Made by a program: the position numbers and the translations under genes
Notes under the pieces: generated by a model
Told to the model about the DNA's origin: nothing
Seen by the model: only the letters and a program-made list of their open reading frames with translations
Databases searched by the model: none
Part shown: positions 38,801 through 50,549 of the stretch, piece after piece
Numbering within the stretch: position 1 is the stretch's first letter
How the letters are laid out: every line of letters starts with the position of its first letter
From: Daphnia pulex
Lineage: Eukaryota > Arthropoda > Branchiopoda > Diplostraca > Daphniidae
DNA length: 64,000 nucleotides
Reading direction: 5' to 3'
Assembly: GCF_021134715.1 (NCBI RefSeq)
Contig: NC_060024.1
Location: forward strand, 9,424,001-9,488,000

Positions 38801-41800
38801 CGGCCTCGTGAAAGGCTGCCACGAAGGGATTGACTGGATCCTCGTCGTATGTGTAGTTGAATTCTTCTCGGGCGATTCGTTTAACTTCGTCGCTAAAGTC
38901 GCGGTATTGTTCCGTGTCCGGGACCCTCGCCGACACGGTCAACAGTGCCTCCTGTACATAAACAAATAGGGTCATCCATATGTTGATGATGCAATCTAAA
39001 CACGGGATCGCGCGGACGCCAGCAAGCACATGCTCCGCATAATATGATGGTCAAACTTACGTAGGCTCGTTTGGACCGTTGGTTCTGTTCCTCCGTTTCG
39101 CTCTTGTTGTACCAGGGCTTCAGCGTCACGTTGTTGCTGTTGGTCATGACGTGAATACCGACCAGGAAAATAAAAATGACTTCACGTAAATTCGGCAGCT
39201 CACCGCTGAATGGAGTGTAACGAACATAACCCAAATCAAGAAATAACTGCGCGCGGGATTCATTAGTAGCTTCGTTAACAAGGATTTGACAGCCAACTGA
39301 CGTTCTGAGTAGTAGCAGTAGATGTGTACGTCCAAGAAGAAATATCTAATTATACGTATGTGGAAATCTGCTGTTCAGATATTGGAAAATCACGTTTATT
39401 TGGCAGCTAGGAATGGGGGGAAATCTTGGAGCCGCCTGACGCAATAAGCGCATTATAAATGAACTAGACGACTTCAACGTTTTTCAATGAAAAAAAAAAC
39501 AAAAAAGATTCGATTTTCCCTTGAATAGATAAGTTCAATAAGCTCGTCAAGGCTGATAAACTTGATGAAGAAGGTGGTCTACATTCAGTACAGTTGCGCG
39601 ACTGCTGTACAACGCAAAGCCCTATATATACTCCACCCAGAGAACCCAATCTATGCTGTTACTATGTTATTTTTACTGCTCTAAATCCATCCAGGATGTG
39701 GATATTTATACATCTGTTCTGAGTCCGGCTCGGACCAATCTCATTCACAGTTGATGCTATTTCATTTTCTCAAAAACGTTTGTTTGGATTGGTTTCGTTT
39801 TCGTGTTTCGAGTTGAGACACATTCCATCACCTTGGCAACGCTAAAACGACGCGGCGGAGACCAAATAAATAGCAGATAGGAAATTGATCAATTGAACGA
39901 ACGCGTATATAGACGAGGGGAAAATAAGCAGGAAGTATATAGAGCTAGAGAGAATGCGGTAGACGATGAGTCGAAAAGGAAATAAACCTGTTGCGCAGTT
40001 CGATGTTGAAGAAAACGTATTCGCCACTAGCCACCATGTTGAGTTCTTCCGCCGCCAGCATGATCTCTTTGATCTTGCGAGGTGCGGCGCACAGGACCAC
40101 GACTTTTCATATTGGACGTCCGAAGAAGAAGAACAGTCCCATCATGCGAAAAGAGAAAATAAAAAGGGGGGGAAACGTAGATTCAATATCATGTCTGACA
40201 TAAGGGAAATATAATGGAAACGGAAGAAAGCAATTGAATGTCGACAAAAAAAAAGAGAGAACGGCGGAAGAAGAGCAAATTAGAAGTCACGATCATTTTT
40301 CCCCGTCACTGACGTTGTTGCTGGGTAATGGACGCAATACATTGTGTACACCGCAGTGAAGGGTGCATGAAGGGAAAAGAGAGCCGACTTCCTGGACTTA
40401 CTTCGTGATCGCTCGCCAATGTGGAGCAGCAATTGAGTGAAGTTGACGCTGCTATTTGTCTCGTCGAAACTTTTGTGGATTGACTTGTGTCCCTGCTTCT
40501 CCAGCTGACTGTAAACGGCCGCCAAAGCAAAGTGACACGGAGAATTGCCGGCGCTTTTCCCGACGTCGTGGTTGTGGAACAACATGCCCACCACTCGCCA
40601 GTCGAACCGCGCCAAAATTTGAACCATGACAGCACCGACTTCCCTGTTGTTGGATAACGTTTGTGAGTAAAGATTAAGATGAGTAATCTTGTAAATTATG
40701 AACCAGATTTTTCTTATTACGGCAAGCTAATTACAGTTCACAAGAAATAATCTCAGTTTGAAATGGTCTTTTCATTAGTATGAAATGTCGGTTGAATATT
40801 AAGAAAAAGTTCCTGGAAATAATATCTGATGAAGACGACTTCCTAATTAAGAAGAATCAGAAATGCGTTCATCTGTACAACCTGTAAGAACCCATCATGC
40901 GCGTCAGGAGCGGATAGTTGGGGTGCTTGTGAGTGAAACCGTCAGCCTGGGCGGCAGCTGTCAGGAGCGGAATGTTCCATACGCCCGCATATTTGGCTAC
41001 CGGAGAAATGACGTATTCGCATACCGGTCCCAAAAACACATCTGTCAAATTCATAGGTTACCATGCGATGTTACCAGGAATCCAGGAAGAAAAAAAAATT
41101 AATTGTGTGTTAGTTCTTAATGGGGAAAAAAAAATGGAAAAGATAAAAAACAAAACAAATAAAAGATTGCAAATACATAACGTCTGCCATGGCAGAACTC
41201 GCTCAATCATATCCCTTTTTTCTAATAGCTTATTTACCAACGATAGATTAACGAGATTGAGTGCTGGGTCTGCCCAACAAACCCGAGAATGACAAAACGG
41301 CTTTGGCGATCCGCCCTGGATATTACCTATGAAACGGCAAGCTATTCTGCCGTAACAAATGAACATGTCAACATTTAAAAGCAATAGGTTTTGGGCTTCC
41401 ACAAGTGAGAGCGATAAGTCAGCAGCAGCCCAATACATATATTATTACTTACCCGGTAACCTGGAAACAAGAGTGAAAATCAACAAAAGAGGAGAAAAGC
41501 TAACCGATTGGATTGAAACTATGGGGGTTTTCAGTACTGATCAATATCCCACAAACCTTAGCGATACCTAATAGTTCTTCATGACATGCTGTAAATCCTT
41601 GGTAATCCCTTATGGATCTACAGTCTATTCTCCAGTCCTACTGTAACATAAATATTACGTAGAAAGATGTAATAACCTCAGGCGAAAATTCTAATCGAAA
41701 AGAACTTTCAGAATTGTAAACGAGAGCAACAAAAAGATTTAGTTACAAAAGCTATACGTATTATAAAACACAAAAAAAAATAGTGAAATTCTTCGGAAGA

Positions 41801-42689
41801 GCTTTTACTTGTTCTTTCGTCTTTCAATCCGAAAACAAAAGAAAAAGAAATAAAGAGGATGTTACACGTGTAAGTACTTCTCAGATTCAATTACAAAAAA
41901 AAAAGGTTTTCCCCTCGCATTTGCATTTTTTTCCATGCTGTGGAGTGGAACGATGACGAAATGTCTGCAAATAAAAATGCGGAGGTCGCAAGCTCGTCAT
42001 AACGCACAATGCATCGACAATGCAAGATGCGGATTGAATTTATACAAGGCCGATGCTAGGGGAACTAATATCAATGTCTCAAAAGAAAAAAAGAAAAGGG
42101 AAAACAAACTAATATAACGTGCACCCACTACAAGACCTATGGATTTGCTGTTGTAGAGGTCGATGGCTTCCAGTGGTCCGTAGATGGAGGAGCACTTGGA
42201 ATCACGATTTACAATTTGAATTCGCCAGCCGGACAAAGGGCCGCTGCTGTTGCCACTGCTACTCCGTTCGATGGTCCTGGCTGCTAGATGGATGGCCGGA
42301 AGGATTTTGAACAGGGAGAATTGATGTTCGGGATCGTTGGGAGCCAGAACGGCTAACCGTATCACTTTAGCTTGAGGAACGAATCTGGGAGGCCGGCCAA
42401 CTGGGTGAGGATCGGATGGAAAACTTGTGTCGATCGACATCAATCCATTTGAAGAAGTCGTCGACAAAACGTCGAATTCCGGCGCTGGATTGACTTGTCG
42501 GAAGCGAGAAATAAGCGATCCTGCCGGGGCGATTGTTTGAAAACGAGTGGCGTGGTTAAAGCGGCTCAACTCATGGCGCACTGGAGGATCCGGTCGCTGC
42601 TGCAGTGCAACACTCATCGCCACGAAGGCAATCAATCCACAAGCGCACATGTTCCACAACAGTTTATGTACTAGTCGCGGAGTCTCCAT
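20858..42689 (-). CDS. Receptor-type (membrane) guanylyl cyclase, ANF-receptor family
   Basis: Single-pass plasma-membrane receptor that makes cGMP from GTP on ligand binding. Exons: 42689-42125, 41041-40882, 40643-40402, 40102-39988, 39136-39061, 38951-38784, 38647-38563, 37610-37519, 36806-36668, 35994-35913, 34809-34638, 34445-34371, 34079-34002, 33801-33625, 33001-32824, 31984-31829, 24331-24151, 22859-22757, 22694-22648, 22073-21950, 21750-21682, 21542-21269, 21154-21063, 20977-20858; 3570 nt, 1189 aa. Domains: signal peptide (1-35), ANF-receptor domain (about 120-500, with DVFLGPVC and GISGNVS), Cys-rich juxtamembrane part (CGFDNTKC), membrane helix (549-574), kinase-homology domain (about 590-900), dimerisation helix ([20 protein letters not shown]), cyclase domain (about 965-1165). 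Metal-binding Asp lies in SDIVGFT and GDAYMV; guanine-selecting Glu and Cys lie in VETIGD and YCLFGD; NTASR is intact. The kinase-like loop HGNLKSSN lacks the catalytic Asp, as in all such receptors. The closest Drosophila type is probably Gyc32E or Gyc76C; the ligand is unknown. ATG 42689 was chosen because it precedes the signal peptide. Confidence 0.94.
22860..24150 (-). other. Cyclase intron before the dimerisation-helix exon
   Basis: A 1.3-kb intron between exons 24331-24151 and 22859-22757. No repeat or coding block was recognised in it. Confidence 0.5.
25071..25092. repeat. (AAG)n repeat
   Basis: About seven AAG units in the large cyclase intron. Confidence 0.85.
28791..28808. repeat. 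(GT)n microsatellite
   Basis: About nine GT units in the large cyclase intron. Confidence 0.85.
29730..30003 (-). CDS. ATG-bearing exon within the cyclase intron (alternative first exon or nested gene)
   Basis: An open frame from ATG 30003 (context GCCATGG) runs 91 codons to a consensus donor, TCCA|GTAGGT, phase 1. It starts [19 protein letters not shown] and is Ser/Pro-rich, with CNISECAFC and several SP motifs. It lies on the same strand as the receptor cyclase, inside the 7.5-kb intron between exons 31984-31829 and 24331-24151. The downstream exon at 24331 starts in the phase this donor needs. Splicing would give ...[14 protein letters not shown] and add the tail of the kinase-homology domain plus the whole cyclase, without receptor or membrane helix. 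An independent nested gene is the alternative, but I found no other matching exon. I do not recognise the N-terminus. Confidence 0.5.
34198..34365 (+). CDS. Small membrane-protein-like ORF antisense in a cyclase intron (doubtful)
   Basis: A 55-codon frame on the plus strand, within the short intron between cyclase exons 34445-34371 and 34079-34002. It starts [20 protein letters not shown] and has a hydrophobic, helix-forming C-terminal part ([18 protein letters not shown]). The frame is open for about 24 more codons upstream of the ATG. It could be chance or a remnant of an insertion. No family is recognised. Confidence 0.2.
   Translation: MRNNDQSENEIMSRAVYSYIVRQSQRRLDYFGLGFIFGLSVPILLALAQGERKLN
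35046..35064. repeat. (CA)n microsatellite
   Basis: About nine CA units in the intron between the membrane-helix exon 35994-35913 and exon 34809-34638. The rest of that 1.1-kb intron shows nothing recognisable. Confidence 0.88.
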
Positions 42690-42745
42690 TTTTAAGTATG
42701 ATTCATTCAGGCAGAACCGCGGGCGTTCCAACACATATGCAGCAG

Positions 42746-42753
42746 CTATATAG
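42746..42753 (-). promoter_or_regulatory. Possible TATA element of the receptor cyclase gene
   Basis: CTATATAG lies 57 bp upstream of the ATG at 42689 and would place transcription start near 42720. No TCAGT initiator is seen there, so this is only a candidate. Confidence 0.25.
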
Positions 42754-45700
42754 TCACGAACAAAGCGTTTGGGGCTTCGTCGCAGGGAAACCACTTACTC
42801 AACAACAGCACGAGCGCGTCTTTATAGACCTTTCCTTTTGTTTCATCAAAGTCTCTACGGGCTCCTCTTGAGATTTCTTTTTTGCCTTTCAGAATATCCT
42901 GAGCTGAATATTTCAACAGCTGGAACGCAAACAGAAGGAAGAGTGGAAGATGATTAAAAAGAATAATAACAGATAAGTTGAGTTTACACTGGAAGTGATC
43001 ATATAGTAGTCTAACAACTGCGAGTCTGCGACAGATTTCTTACCACTCCACTTCAACCCTTTCAAATTTTCGTTCACTCACGGCAAGGATGCTGCTTTCC
43101 GCTTTTCTGCCGCAAGTGAATAAACCTCGTCACTTTTATGTCTTGAATTTTTTTCCCAAGAATCGCATTGCACTCTCGAGATGCAGCTAGCTAATAATAT
43201 CTCCTTTGGCCCCACTCTATAGCACTTATTGCGAAAGTCAACGATCGGAAAGAAGTCGAGAGACCCGCGACTTTTAAGGATCCTGAACTTTTTCACCCGC
43301 CAAGATAATATCACTCTACGAATTTTAGCGCGTGCCTTTTTATCGCTAGGCTACACTTTGCTATATATATATATAAATATAGGGAGTGGAATTCGAGATA
43401 AGACAAAGATATGTCGAGGAATGAGCATATAGGAAAGAAATCCTATATATATCCAATATCCTCGACGGACAGGCCAAAGCACGGCCAATATTCACACGAT
43501 TCTCTCTCATCGCTCCTTGTAGATTCTATACGCCGTGAAATCATTTCCTTTTTCTTTTTATTTCGGAGAGAAGATCCTTCTTTACAGAGTGCCAATATAG
43601 AGCTAGGGTATTGACAGAGCAGATAACATCCCTAAAAGATCCCATTCACTACCATGTTATTTTTTTTTTTTTTGTAAAACTAAAGCAGTGCAATATAGTG
43701 AGAACAAATCCAGTTGTGCGGAATGATACGCTATACGTTACGGGATGTTATGATAAAAATAAATTTATTGTTTTTTTCGCGGTTGCTGCGACGCCATTTG
43801 ATAGGCCTACTGCACGGTCCATTAATTCAGGTTGCCAGCCCAGGATCTGGGTGTGTTTTTTATTTCGACGGCATTGCCCAGTGAAGTCTATCTAACTGAC
43901 AAGTAGAATAACGGACTTCGGGATATGAATAAAAGATAAGTAGCCTGTGCGTTTTTTTACGGCTCTGGTCCAGGTTGGAGTTCCATGGAGAGAAGATAAC
44001 AAGTCCTCGAGTTCCTAAAGTAGGACCAGAGAAAAGGGGAACCCGAAGAACTTTAAATTTACCGATCTCAGCAGTTTGCGGGCGTCGCTACTTTAAACTT
44101 TAATTCTCTGCTTCCCGGGTGACAGGCGCTATATAGAAAAAGTGGAACCACTTGAATCGCCAAAGGTTGGGCGAAAATAACAGAAGACTAGCACTATCAA
44201 AGTTTACTAGGCTAACAAAAATATCAAAAGTTGTGGAAGCGATCCATTAAAATGAAGTCGGACCGAGTTCATGGCTAGAAATACAGATAAGACAACTTGA
44301 TCTACCGTGATTTATAGTTATCTAGGGCGATGCTTATTCCGCGAGTCCAATCATGGAACGTAGAAACTTCCACAATTCCATACAGAGTTGAAAAGGAAAA
44401 TCAATCTTGTCACACTCACTAAAAGAAAAAACCAAACGAAAAGTATCAAATAAAACTTTAGTTATTACTAGATATGAACCGATCGACGTGACAACGCGAC
44501 CAAAGCCGGATGATCAAAAAAGAAAACTGGATGCTGGTATTGGAGGACAACGACGACCGGTTGATCCAGCCGCAGATGAAGTACTGAAGACTGGGCAGGG
44601 CGAACCACAAGAGTGCGTCTCTAACGGACGACATGCAATGCTATGGGAAAAACGGGTGGGGAGAAAGATATGAAGATCGAAAGAAGAAACAGCGCAGGCG
44701 GACGTCGATTCCTGCTTTTTACACGGGATCTCGACAGTCTATATAGGACGGCGCCTCTCGTTTCTCCAAACAACCGAAAACAAACACAGCACAGCACACA
44801 CACTGGTTGACTAAATGTTACGGGCCTTGGTTCAGCACGCCTTCATCATATCGCCCGCTGAAGCCTACTGTGTGAGAGAGAGAAGGAGAAAACTAAATCC
44901 TCAAACCACTTTGTATATATACCCCTAGACCTACCGAGACGATCGATAAATTTGTATGCCAAACATTAAAGAAGAACATCACACAGCAAACTGTTGGGCA
45001 CCAACAATTTGAATCGAGGTAGGTAGATTAAAAAGCAATAATATCCATATACGTATTGGTCTCATCAATCAATTTGAAAAGAAATGAAAATTTGGTCTGG
45101 ATTTATGCTCTTCGAAACGAAAACAGCACATCAGGGCAATCATAATCAACTAGACTAAAAAGCCCCGAAACTAGGTTGCACTGCACAACGGAGGTTTCGT
45201 TTTCATAGTAGTTTCTAAAACTTTCAATTTAATTTTATAAACTTTTTTTTTTCATGGCAGAGATCGATGAAATAGTCCTAAAGGCGAAAAAAAAGGTCTA
45301 GCCTATACTTCGCTTAATAAGTAGCGGGGGTGAAACGGAACATCTCTGGCAGGTTTACATCATTTATCCATTTTCAGTTGAATTGTTCAGGCATCGAAAA
45401 AAGTGATTTGTCGAAACAAAGGTCGTTAATCGACTCCACTTTGAACACAAGAGAAACATATTTAGATTGCGGTAGAAACAACAAGCGAAAGTCTTTTACC
45501 CGCTATCGTAAAACATTAACTGTTGCGCGGATGTCCCCAGCCGCTGGAAATGGTTTTCTTTTATAATAACAAGACCAGTGCAGTCAGCCAAATACATGAA
45601 TCACTGATCTCAACATTTTGTTTAAAAGTCGCTTTCCCCTTTTTTTCTCAATGGGTTGGAAAACAAAGTTAATTTTGTCGAAAATAAAAGGGTAGCGCAA

Positions 45701-48700
45701 TCACTCTGGATATGGCAGTCAAGTGAAACTCTAGCATTGACATCAAACCATCCACGTATATGTTATACACTCTAGCCGTGTAAACACATTAGAAACGCTT
45801 GACTAACTCATTTCTTTATATCTCTTTCCAGTTAGCGAAAGGAATCTGCGTTTGACTTTGTCTAACTGCTCGTTACCAAAGGGTAAATAGAAAAGACGGT
45901 GTGAGCACGTGCAAGTAGTAGATCTCGCTAACGACCTCCTGACGTCCCTACTCACTTTTCTTTTGTTGTCAAACGTCGTCAAATAAAGATCAGATCAATG
46001 ACAATGAACTAGTTCGAGACTGCGCTGGTTTCACACAGCACACTTCGTTCCAAGTTCGCGATGTTTGCGTCATCACAATCAACCACTAGCGCCTTTGCCC
46101 CTACTGCTGCTGGTGGTTATTTTGTCCCGCCGCCAATTTCACCACTCCCACGCCAACGAAATTACCAACAATAGCAACGATATAAACTAGTTGGGTATAT
46201 CACCGCGTCTGAGAGGACTGAGAGCGACAACTTCCAACTAAGAATGGGGCGCGGGATCAAAGGCTGCAAACCCCATCTCCGGGGACAAGCGGAATTGCAG
46301 GGGATTCAGGCGGATCAATGGCGCATATACACAACACATCACTACCGCCCGCGGCCCGCGCCAGAAGCATCTCGTCATCGCGAAAGGCGACTCTTGGTGC
46401 GCCGGCCCGCATTACTAATTTTACTATTTCCTCCCTCCCCCATAATGATGCGACAATTCTCCTCACGCGTGAGAACCACTTGACGTTCACCAACATTCAG
46501 CCAATATGTTGGTCCATCTGCTTCTAACCGGAACATGTCCGCGCGGAGCTCTTGAAATCTCCTATAAAACAAAATCGAGCTGGAATATTCGACAAAGTTG
46601 GTGTATGGCGTGGCACACTGTATAAACTAGCTACTAGGACATAGGAAAAAGTGCGCCACCGTGGCAAACACGAAAAGTTTATCCTATATCCGTGCGTATG
46701 TGCGTTCAGACGAGAAAAAATGGGAATTCATCGCATCATGAAAGCGAATCATTTCGGCTGCAACGATGACGAAAGAAAACTTTATGTGTGGGCGAAAAAG
46801 AAATGTACGCTAGTACATTTATATATATTTAGGTTACATTTTAGCTGGACCGAGCTATACCCCATGAGAAATTGGTTTCGCACCAAACCGTAAATCCTTC
46901 AATGTATACAATAATGCGATGAATGCCAGCAGTCCTTTCTAGTTTTCCCTTGGCTGGGCAGTTATGGCAGTGCGTCGGTGTATAAGCTTAGCATGCTGCC
47001 AACTGCCAACTGGACTTTATCGTGTTATCCAAAATTCCGCCAGCCGTTTCTCATATCCTTATTTGACAATGGATGGCTTGTGTCTGAGTTTTTCACTCTG
47101 TATGCTATAGGCTACTATGCATTGATCTCGGTATTACTATTTTATTTTTCCAATGAATGTGGAAATATCGCCCTTGCATGGTTTGTACACTATGGTCTAA
47201 ATCAATAAGAGTGATGTACTAGTAATACCCGCAATAAAAAGGCGATATACTAAGCATATTATAGCGAGATACTTGTAAATCCGGCTGCGAACTGTGGAGC
47301 TATCGAAAATTGGATGGCACTGGTGACCTTTTGTGCAGAAGGTCAATTGAAAAGGCATTAAACTTATATTAGATGCACTATCCAATAATAAATTAATAAC
47401 CAATACCAATAAGCAGAGTTGAATCACGCACCATGGTGACAACTTTAGCTTGATTTCCCAAAAAAATACGTAATTTCCGGAAATGTTATAAACAATTTCT
47501 TTCTTCAAAATTTAATCCGTTCTAAGTTAAATACCCCGTGGAAAATTGCTTCTCGTAAATAACTAAACGAATTATTAACCTCTTTACAAAAGTGGGCCAT
47601 TACTTCTATAATCCCTATCCTATACTCTCTAATTAAGAGTTAGAATCCTAAATCGTGCAAGAGCTCACTGACCCGAAAAAGTTGCGAAATCATGTATTGT
47701 GTAGAAATATTTCTTGGTATACATACCGGCATACGAGTGCAATAAGGGACGTGCATTCGGGACTCGCACGTCACGCTAACATCTATGGACAATGAGAGAA
47801 AGATCGATGAGATGCGAGTGGGATGGATTCTAATATCGATTGGGCGGATCCGAGAATATCTGTTTGTAGTCGACTGAAACTCTGAAATGGACAACTAGCA
47901 CGGACAGCCAACAGAGATCAAAGTATTGTGCTTTGGTGCGTTCATTACACCTAATTCCTATGTCAAATGCACTGAGCGAAAATGAGTCTATAATGCCAAG
48001 GAGGAGATAATGGAAAGCGACAAAGTGCGATGAAATGCACTTTGTTGATGTTCACTTTGTCTTCCATGTACCTCATTCAATTAATCCCTTAGTCATCAAA
48101 TTTGATTGATTGAACAGAAAAGTGGATAGTAGTTGCAACGAGAAATTGAATTAAAAGGCGGGATATTCGAATCTCATTTGTTTCCAGGTTACGTCATTCA
48201 AATTGCCTACAGATAAGTATGCATTAAGTATTAAGCCATCATCAGTTCTTCATCAGGGTGGTATTGACTAAAAGAAATTTACTATAGTCTGCGTGAGTTG
48301 AAAAATGCCTGCTTTACAAGTCAAATCCTTTATAAATTTAATGTTTCAGTTACAAGTCCAACTTCTACGCCCGCGGAATTTCTTTTTTAAACTTTTATCT
48401 TAGCATTATCATTTTTGATCTCAAAGAATATTCAAAGAATAGAGTGACTCTAACAAAATTTAAGTTTCATACTTTCATGACGTCGTGAAAAAAGCTGAGA
48501 CGCAGTAAAACATAAAAACAAAAAAACGTTCCCCAGGTTCTTCAGCCGCTGTTTCTAAATCCCATTTTTGTTTTCTTTCCATTTCTCGGTGGCTTTCAAA
48601 TCCGTGTTTGTGAGAAAAACGGGCAAACTTTTATAAGACAATGGGAAATTGTTAAAAGTTTTATTTTAAACAAAATGTCTGATATATACTAGGTTTAAAA

Positions 48701-50549
48701 AGACAATCGAAGACAAGTCATACTCTCTGGGGGAGGAAAACTTGTTTCCCTGGTGTTAACCTTTACGCGATAGACCCAAAACTAAAAGGCCTGCAAAGGT
48801 GAAAAGCCGACAGTCTACAGAGTTGGGGTATACAATTACATTACAAGTCCCATCTAGAGCACAAACGGGTCGACATGATTAAATAAGATGAACCCTCGTG
48901 TATAACATCATGAAGTCAAATGATCTCTTCTTCTCGAAATCCAAGTTTACGGTTGAAGTACCAGTCAGCTCATGCTTTGTTGTTACACGCACAACAATAA
49001 TCTGCTCGATGGGGGAAAGTGCTTACATACGACACCTGGGCGTCTACTTCAAGCGTCCGGTAATAATGAGAAAGCAGTCAGTTCTCATGTACAGGTGTTG
49101 CAAATCTATAAAATCAAAAACACACACGACATCTACACTTTGCGCAAGTATTATGTGCTTTATAGTGGAAAGTGCTATCGGATAATTACATAATGAGCAA
49201 CTTTTAACCAAGCCAACCAATCACGCCATTCTCTATTTTTCTCCTTATCAAAATGACTGGTTGATTGACGTTTGGAACATTCTTCGAGTTCTTTCCTTTT
49301 TTTTTTCTAACGTGTTTGATTACTATTATAGGATTCTAGCGTCAGCTTACAACTCGTTCTACAAACTTCTCGCAGCCAATTACATAGTGCCCTGTTTTGG
49401 CTTCCAGAACTATTCGATACAATTAGTCTTTCCAGTCGAAACTAGCGCCCGTCGGTATAGGCAACAGGCATATTCTCTTTCGAGAGAAAACAAAATCCGA
49501 CTTGTGTATGTCAATTACGGCAATTCGGCACGCAACACTTACGTAAGAATAATTGGTGAGGTGCCAATGTAAAAAAATATTGTTGTTATTGGTTAGAATG
49601 ATAAACAGTAACACAATTGCGCAACAAGAAGAAAACCTTATTTCCCCTTCGCGGAGTGCAGACATTTCCCTTACACAATAATGTGCCTTGCCACAACATC
49701 ATTCAAGGCATTGTAAGGAAAAGGCGATAAATACATATTTTGACGTCGGAAAAAATTGGGTAAGATGGAATGGCGCTATCCTATAGCTGAATTTATGGGC
49801 CGCCCTATAAGCAAGTTGGTTGTAATCATGCAAAACTCGCTTACTAAGTTTAGTCGAACGAGAATGGATTCAAAAGTTTTAGTTGAGCACTTGCCGACTT
49901 GCTCAACTTGACTTACTTTGTCCGGCGACTCTAAAGTGAACAGTAACGTTTGGTCGAATGATAAATCAAGTACAATACGGAAGCGGTGACGTACTTCCGG
50001 AATGCGTGGTCTGCCCACTTGGACTTACACTTGCTTCCCAGTAGTACGGAATGAATCAATAGCTGCATTCCAACCAGAGCAGATCTGAGAAAGTGAGCCA
50101 ATACAGGCTACCTATCAAGTATCAACATTGTCGAGGACATTTTCCATACAGATCTGTTTGAAACCACAGCGTTTTTTTATACTGCGCGGATGAGGACACA
50201 GAAAGTGGGTGAAAGTCCTTGACAATCATGCCAGTATTTTCAACCAATGGAAAATCGTCTTTGTCCATTTAGATCGGAATCAATGATGCGAATCAAAGTC
50301 AAACATAGCTATACTACATGTAAAAGCTTTTTGTGTTGAATAAACGACTCTAACATAAAAGAATTATACCTCTCTCCTCTTCAGTAGAACGTCAATATCG
50401 ATTACAGGTCTCAATGGTGTGAGAAACAGGGGGAAATGTATGTATCGATCCCGTACAATAATAACAACTTAGCATACTTCTTATTAACCAAAAGAAAAAA
50501 AAGAAAAAAGAAAGAAAATGGGGTAGTTACAGTACTGCTGGTAAACATT
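42754..50549. other. 7.8-kb gene-poor region between the cyclase start and the PMS1 end
   Basis: AT-rich DNA that should contain upstream control regions of the cyclase gene and the 3' end of PMS1. The only exon-like block I support is at 46425-46561 (separate entry). Other open frames are short, of skewed composition and without splice context. No transposon ends or long repeats were recognised. Confidence 0.5.
46425..46561 (-). other. Orphan exon-like block
   Basis: A 137-nt block with a very good acceptor (ATTTTGTTTTATAG|G) and donor (AAATA|GTAAAA). In one frame it encodes 45 residues of globular-looking protein, including ADGPTYWLNVGERQVVLTRE and NCRIIMGEGG. The phase is 1 nt carried in and 1 nt carried out. 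I found no partner exon nearby on this strand and recognise no family. It may be a relic exon, part of a gene with long introns, or chance. Confidence 0.3.

Noticed and set aside
42690..42794. N-terminal extension of the receptor cyclase upstream of ATG 42689
   Set aside because: The upstream frame begins at GTG, not ATG, and would bury the signal peptide; the ATG at 42689 gives a normal signal sequence.
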